DNA of 64,000 nt from contig NC_084933.1 of assembly GCF_958298935.1 (NCBI RefSeq), positions 7,609,001 through 7,673,000 of the forward strand, written 5' to 3'. The position numbers and the translations under genes were made by a program. Positions 59,045-64,000 of this stretch are shown here, piece by piece. The stretch's first letter is position 1, and the number at the start of each line of letters is the position of its first letter. The stretch is from Phragmites australis. Its lineage: Eukaryota > Streptophyta > Magnoliopsida > Poales > Poaceae. A model generated the notes under the pieces. It was not told where the DNA came from and made no database searches. It saw only the letters and a program-made list of their open reading frames with translations.

Positions 59045-60869
59045 CTGCAAACGGCAACCCAGAAATACAAACAGTCCAATCGTATAGACTATAGACAACG
59101 CGGAAGTTTGTGTGTATCGAAACATGTTTGGCCACAACAAAACAGTGAACCAGCACTCGAAATACTCCCTTCTCACGTAACAAACCACCTCCATATCCTG
59201 AACTCTAGGCCACATAGCAAGGTGACAAAACACGGCATGCGAAACAGACATAGTGACAACCATTCTGGTCCATACCTAGAAATGAACTTCAATTAAAAAC
59301 TGAATCAGTTTCAATCAGACTGACCAAAACACATAGGATTGTGTTCAAGCTAAAAATGATACAGATTGGTAAAAGTTCAGTTTCTGTTAGAATAAAAAAA
59401 ATTACTACACATTAAACTTGACCTTAAGTAGAGCAATGATTGGTTAAGTTCAGTTTCAATTGGACTTGACTTTAGTAGGTTACATACTGTTTGAGTTTAG
59501 TTTCAACCAGTGTAACAAAAAAACTATACATTAAAACTTTTCTGAAGTTAACTATTACATTTAAAAAAATTGAGATCAACATGACAAAAATGTCTTTTGA
59601 TGTGAAACAATATTCATGCAATTGGGATTTTGAATCATCACCAGGTGTGCATGTAACGTAACACCATTATAGAGCATTCGCAAATAACAACTAGTACACA
59701 CATGTACTGACAAAAAAGTTTCAACTAATAATTGTTTGAGAAAACATAAACATATTGATCTCATGTCGGGATTATGGGACTTAACACACAAGCGTCAAAA
59801 TAATTAAGCTGATTACATAAATGAATAAACAAACGCGCATTGAATAAGTTGAACAGTCACCCAAACTAACGTTGGATTGGAAAAAAATGAAGGGGAACGC
59901 GGGTCTAACACAAAACAAAACATCATGGAATAGAGAACACCAACTCACCACCAAAGCATATCTGGGCACCCCGACTACTACCCCTGGCTCCCTGCTCCAA
60001 TATATTGAAAGCCCTAAACAAACAAAAATGACGGTGCATTATGAACTCACCGTACTGCAGAAAGCACCGTGGATCCCCCCCTCTCAATCTTAGCTCACAA
60101 ATCAACCCTAATCAAAGAGGAATGCCACAAAACCACTAGGAAATTAGCAAATCTCTCACTGAATCAAATAGATCATGAAGCAAAAATGCTCAAATCAACA
60201 CAGATTGACTTGAATCGCCTGCTGTGAAAGGGGAAGGAGGCAATGAGGACGAACTAGATGAAGTGCATTGCCTGTGTATCACTTTAGGAAGGGAGGAGAA
60301 TGGGAGCTAATTGAAGACGAGAGAGAGAGGGATGCCGGTTACAGAGTCGTGGGAGAGAGAGAGAAACCGGTTTTATTTCACATTTTAGGAGAGAGAACGT
60401 GTGAGGAGAGAGAGGGCGGTCACATTAGTCGTAGCGGGTTTTGCGGATGCAGACCCGATTCGATAGCAGCAATATCTGTTAGCAGAACATTGAAATCTAA
60501 TAAGTCTTAGCACAAATTTCAAAGCAGATCAAAGAGACACAAATTAGACAGATATGGCATCCAGAAATCTATCAACAGATAAATGGCAAAACTCTTTAAA
60601 AAAATACAGGCCCTTTGGCATATGTAATAGAAAGTACACATTTAAGCGAGACTATAGAAAAACTACACGTTTAACGATACCCTATATGAAAAAACTACAC
60701 ATTTGAATGTGTCAAAAGACTACATATTTAGTAGCACATGTTATCGAAAAACATTTCTTTTTATAGTTTCGACTCACTGGTAGTGGCAGCCCCAGCATTT
60801 TCAAATTGGGTGTATATATCTAAAAAATTATTTGATAACCATAAATATTAAGTAAAACATCACATTTGG
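59045..60869. other. Intergenic region, no gene recognised
   Basis: AT-rich sequence with recurring phrases (AGTTTCAAT, AAGTTCAGTTTC) around 59300-59530. A stretch around 60290-60420 has GAGAGAGAG runs. Short frames show no domain. This may be low-copy host DNA. Confidence 0.4.
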
Positions 60870-60878
60870 TCGTTAGAA

Positions 60879-62569
60879 TTGTCGGGAGATGACCCTCCAC
60901 TGGCTGACCCAATAGCAATAGATCCAAACGTCATGGTCGACAACGGTGCGGAAATTCTTGGAGATCCAATGACAACCGTCGTTGCCTACGGTACTGGCAC
61001 CGAGTTATCACTCGAAACATCCACATCTGGAGCCGTACGTGCACCTGATACGGACCTCCACCGGTGGACCATAGGAAGGCAGATGCCTCCTGGCCTTTCC
61101 TGACGACTTCTGGTGGGAGTACCTACACCCGTGATAGCCCACATCTTAAGGGACAAGCTCCCTCTGAACAGTCATCATGAGGCTTCATCGGCTCGACCGC
61201 AACCGAGCCTCGGTAGCGACATATTCAGTACTCCGGACACTAACGTGCAAGGAGCTCATCTGATTCTCAGATCCCTTCCAGAGTTGGATTCGGCGATCAA
61301 GTCAAGATCCTACTCGATGTAGCTCAGAACCAAGTCGCTCAAGCAAACAATCCCTGCAACTCTTGGCCCCCAAGTTGGAACTATCCCGACTTAAGGAGCC
61401 ACGAGCGGGAACGCTCTTGAGTAGAGGAGTCCCAGACGGGAAGCTCAGCTGGTCAAGGCCGAGTATGATATTGTGGGCCAAACTGTAGCTGCCATATCCT
61501 TAGGCATGGAAATCAGGAAGATCTGAGAAACCGTATTCCTCACAACCGGCGTGATCTACATATGGCGATCAAAAACCATCATGAGGAACATCGTGAAGAC
61601 GATTGCCGCTACTACGACTGCAGATCTATAGGAAGAGATGGTCGATATGACTCCCCTGCTCGAAGAGACAGGTGTGATAGTCCTCCACCACCTCCTCTTG
61701 AAGAGTTCAATAGGGGCTGCGAGGCTTTCGTACGTGAATTCTGGTCAATTCGGTGGCCTAAGAAGTTCAAAACGGGCCCAATCCAGAAGTACGATGGGAA
61801 GATCAATCCCAACAAGTGGTTGCAGATCTACACCACTGTCATTCGAGCAGCCGGTGGTGACAATTGAGTAATGGCCAATTACCTATTAACCGCCCTTGAT
61901 GGAACCGCAAGGTCTTGATTCCTAAACTTGCTGGCCAACTCGATTTGTTCGTGGGAAGAACTTAAGGCTCAGTTCATAGCCAATTTTTAAGGCACATTCG
62001 AGCACCCAGGAACGGAGAACAACCTCCACCAGCTGCACCAAGGCGATGATGAATCCCTTCGAGATTTCATCTGTTGGTTCAGTGACAAGCGTAACATGAT
62101 CCCAGACATCTCTGATGAGTTGGTAATCATTGCCTTCAAACGAGGTGTTCAGGACATGGATTTGCATGGAAAGATGGATACTCGGAAGATTCACACGGTC
62201 AAAGAGCTTTTCGAGTTGGCCGATAAGTGCGCAAAACAAGCGGAAGCACAGGTGCGCGCTAAAAACCTTCAATCTGGCAAGGACAAACCCGAGTCCTCAA
62301 AGAGCGGAGGAAAGAAGATAAAACCCAGTGAAAAGCATAAGGGTCCCGATACGACTATAGCTATGGTTGACAGGAGCAAATCGCGCAACACTAGGGACAA
62401 CAAAGGCCTTAGTCGAGGTGGTGGAAAGTGGTGTCCCATCCATCGGAGCAACCATCACAACTTTGATGAGTGCTTTGTGTTCAAGAAGAAACTTGATGAA
62501 AAGATCAAGGCAAATGCTGAGCGTGGTAGTAAGCAGGTTAAGCCAAATGTTGAGGGTGACGAGCCCTAG
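60879..62569 (+). pseudogene. T1 gag
   Basis: An N-terminal piece (60879-61103) is followed by the gag core from 61562 (FNRGCEAFVREFWSIRWPKK, then IQKYDGKINPNKWLQIY). After stops near 61866, 61917 and 61989 the frame continues with MIPDISDELVIIAFKRGVQD, KELFELADKCAKQAEAQVRA and a degenerate zinc region (WCPIHRSNHHNFDECFVFKK). It ends at 62569. The start codon is lost. Confidence 0.8.
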
Positions 62570-62859
62570 TTCCATGAGGCTGATCATAGCTTGGCGCATA
62601 TCTTCGAAGGATCCGCCACATATGAGTCTAAAAGGCAGTACAAGGTGGTCGAGCGAGAAGTCAACCTGGCCCTAACTGGGCCCACTTGGTATCTCATGTG
62701 GTCGGAATAGCCGATCACCTTTGATCAAACCGACCATCTGGCTGTGGTACCACATCTTGATCGATGACCGGTCGTGGTTCAGTCGACTATACTCAACATC
62801 AAAGTTTCTAGAACTTTGGTCGATGGTGTAGTTCACTCAACCTCATTTTCTCCAAAACC

Positions 62860-64000
62860 TTGGACAAGATGGGAATTCAGAGATCAGAGATTAAGATGGG
62901 ACTCATGCCTTTTCATGGCATAACTCCCAACTCATCGACCATGCCTCTCGGTCAGATCGAGCTGCTGGTCACATTTGGCACGCCCGATAAATTTCGTACA
63001 AAAAAGCTGACCTTTGATGTCATGGATTTCGAGACGATGTAAAATGTGATCCTAGGCCGCCCAATACTGGGCAAGTTCATGGCGGTGGTTCACTATGTCT
63101 ACCAAACACTCAAGATCCCGGGTCCTAATGGGGCCATTATAGTTAAAGGAAATTAGCGTGTAGCGGTCAAATGCGACAAGCAAAGCCTAGATATGGTCGA
63201 ACACTTCAGTCGAGTGGCCATCACTCCTAAGGACGCAAATTCTAAGCGTCAAAGACACCAAGGTGTTGTCGAGGCCAAGGATTCCAGGCTCGCAAGTCTT
63301 GCTGGCACTTCTAAATTCGATGACGCCAAAGGCAAGACCAATGACAGCGTCAGCAACAAAAAGAATGATGGTTGCGTCAAGATTGTGCCCCTCGACCTGT
63401 CTGAACCATCCAAGACGGTTAAGGTTGGGGCCAACCTTGACCCCAAATAGGAACTCGATCTCGTCACCTTCCTCTAAGCAAACCAAGACATGTTTGCATG
63501 GCAACCGTTCGATATGCCTAGGGTCCCCAGGGAGGTGGTCGAGCATCGACTAGCTGTTAAACCCAACACCAAACCTGTGGTGCAGAAGCCGCGAAGATTT
63601 ACGGAAGATAGGAAGCAAGCCATCCAAGAAGAGGTCGATAAGCTCCTAAAGGCGGGCTTCATTTGAGAAGTGCGTCATCCTACAGGGCTCACGAATCCCT
63701 TCCTCGTCAAGAAGGCCAATGGCAGATGGAGAATTTGAGTCGACTTCATCGACCTCAACAAGGCTTGTCCCAAGGATCCTTTTCCTCTCCTGCGCATCGA
63801 ACAGATCATCGACTCTATGGCAGGCTGCGAGTTGTTATGTTTTCTAGATGCCTATTCAGGGTATCACCAAATTAGCATGGGATTAGAGGATGAGGAGAAA
63901 ACGACTTTTACTACTCCTTTCGGTATATTTTGCTATGTGAAGACGCCTTTCGATTTAAAAAACGCTGGTGATACATATCAAAGGTGTATTCAAAACTGTC
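62860..64000 (+). pseudogene. T1 protease end and reverse transcriptase (partial)
   Basis: The protease-side piece (62860-63042) contains TKKLTFDVMDFETM and, after a stop, VILGRPILGKFMAVVH. A linker with LVTFL and DMFAWQPFDMPRVPREVVEH leads to the RT with [49 protein letters not shown] and FLDAYSGYHQISM, still running at 64000. Stops at 63040, 63154, 63448, 63664 and 63736 show that it is dead. Confidence 0.8.

Larger units (their letters stand above)
60870..64000 (+). mobile_element. 5'-truncated Ty3/gypsy element T1, runs off the window
   Basis: Coding homology starts abruptly near 60875 without LTR or PBS upstream. Gag, protease and RT follow in plus orientation to the window end. At least six in-frame stops are seen. 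The RT shares FLDAYSGYHQI and the INKACPKD-type motif with G1 and G2, so this is a distant member of the same broad lineage (RIRE2-like by impression). The rest of pol must lie beyond 64000. Confidence 0.8.

Noticed and set aside
60268..60510. 80-codon plus-strand frame near 60268
   Set aside because: It is built on GAGAGAG runs and has no domain or neighbouring exon.

Overview
The window is nuclear DNA of a grass, most likely a large-genome panicoid or Andropogoneae type. The evidence is one intron-rich plant gene with a GC-rich, transit-peptide-like first exon, set among nested Ty3/gypsy and Ty1/copia LTR retrotransposons of families typical of maize, sorghum and sugarcane relatives. I see no bacterial or organellar features. 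Family and species assignments rest on pattern recognition, not on a search.

The only clear host gene is a 12-exon tRNA-dihydrouridine synthase (DusA type) on the minus strand. Its coding ends lie at 43284 (start) and 23386 (stop). I reconstructed it exon by exon. All introns are GT-AG, the phases join, and the product is about 432 aa with the family motifs intact. Its intron 10 (24369-39800, 15.4 kb) holds a chromodomain gypsy element (24698-39568, target duplication CAAAT). That element is itself interrupted by a Grande/Tat-type gypsy element (26863 to about 36722).

Left part (1-23385). A partial long LTR (1-1416) comes first. A minus-strand Grande/Tat-type element follows (1807-13177; 5' LTR 12566-13177, truncated 3' LTR 1807-2254). 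Next is a three-level nest: a tandem repeat holds a MITE (TTA duplication), and the MITE holds a 4.1-kb solo LTR (15077-19182, duplication GGAAA). A possible CACTA-type element carrying a spliced host-gene fragment (19508-21006) and a tRNA-like SINE remnant complete this part.

The two Grande/Tat elements are the most interesting content. Besides gag-pol, each carries a second multi-exon gene on the opposite strand, downstream of pol and convergent with it (2655-6089 plus; 34457 to about 36720 minus). The two copies share protein sequence, a central coiled coil and intron positions. The complete copy has its own TATA box at 2532. In the second element a 107-bp tandem array (33591-34180) lies between the two convergent 3' ends. 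Its pol also has a second, extra RNase H domain.

Right part (43285-64000). Upstream of the Dus gene come a 118-bp tandem duplication and a purine-rich low-complexity tract. A Sirevirus-like copia element (44702-59044, minus strand, gag remnant only) follows. Its left LTR is split by a gypsy element of CRM-like design (44714-53623, duplication AACGG), which carries a solo LTR of its own family inside pol (47657-48573). The window ends inside a 5'-truncated, stop-riddled gypsy element on the plus strand (about 60870-64000).
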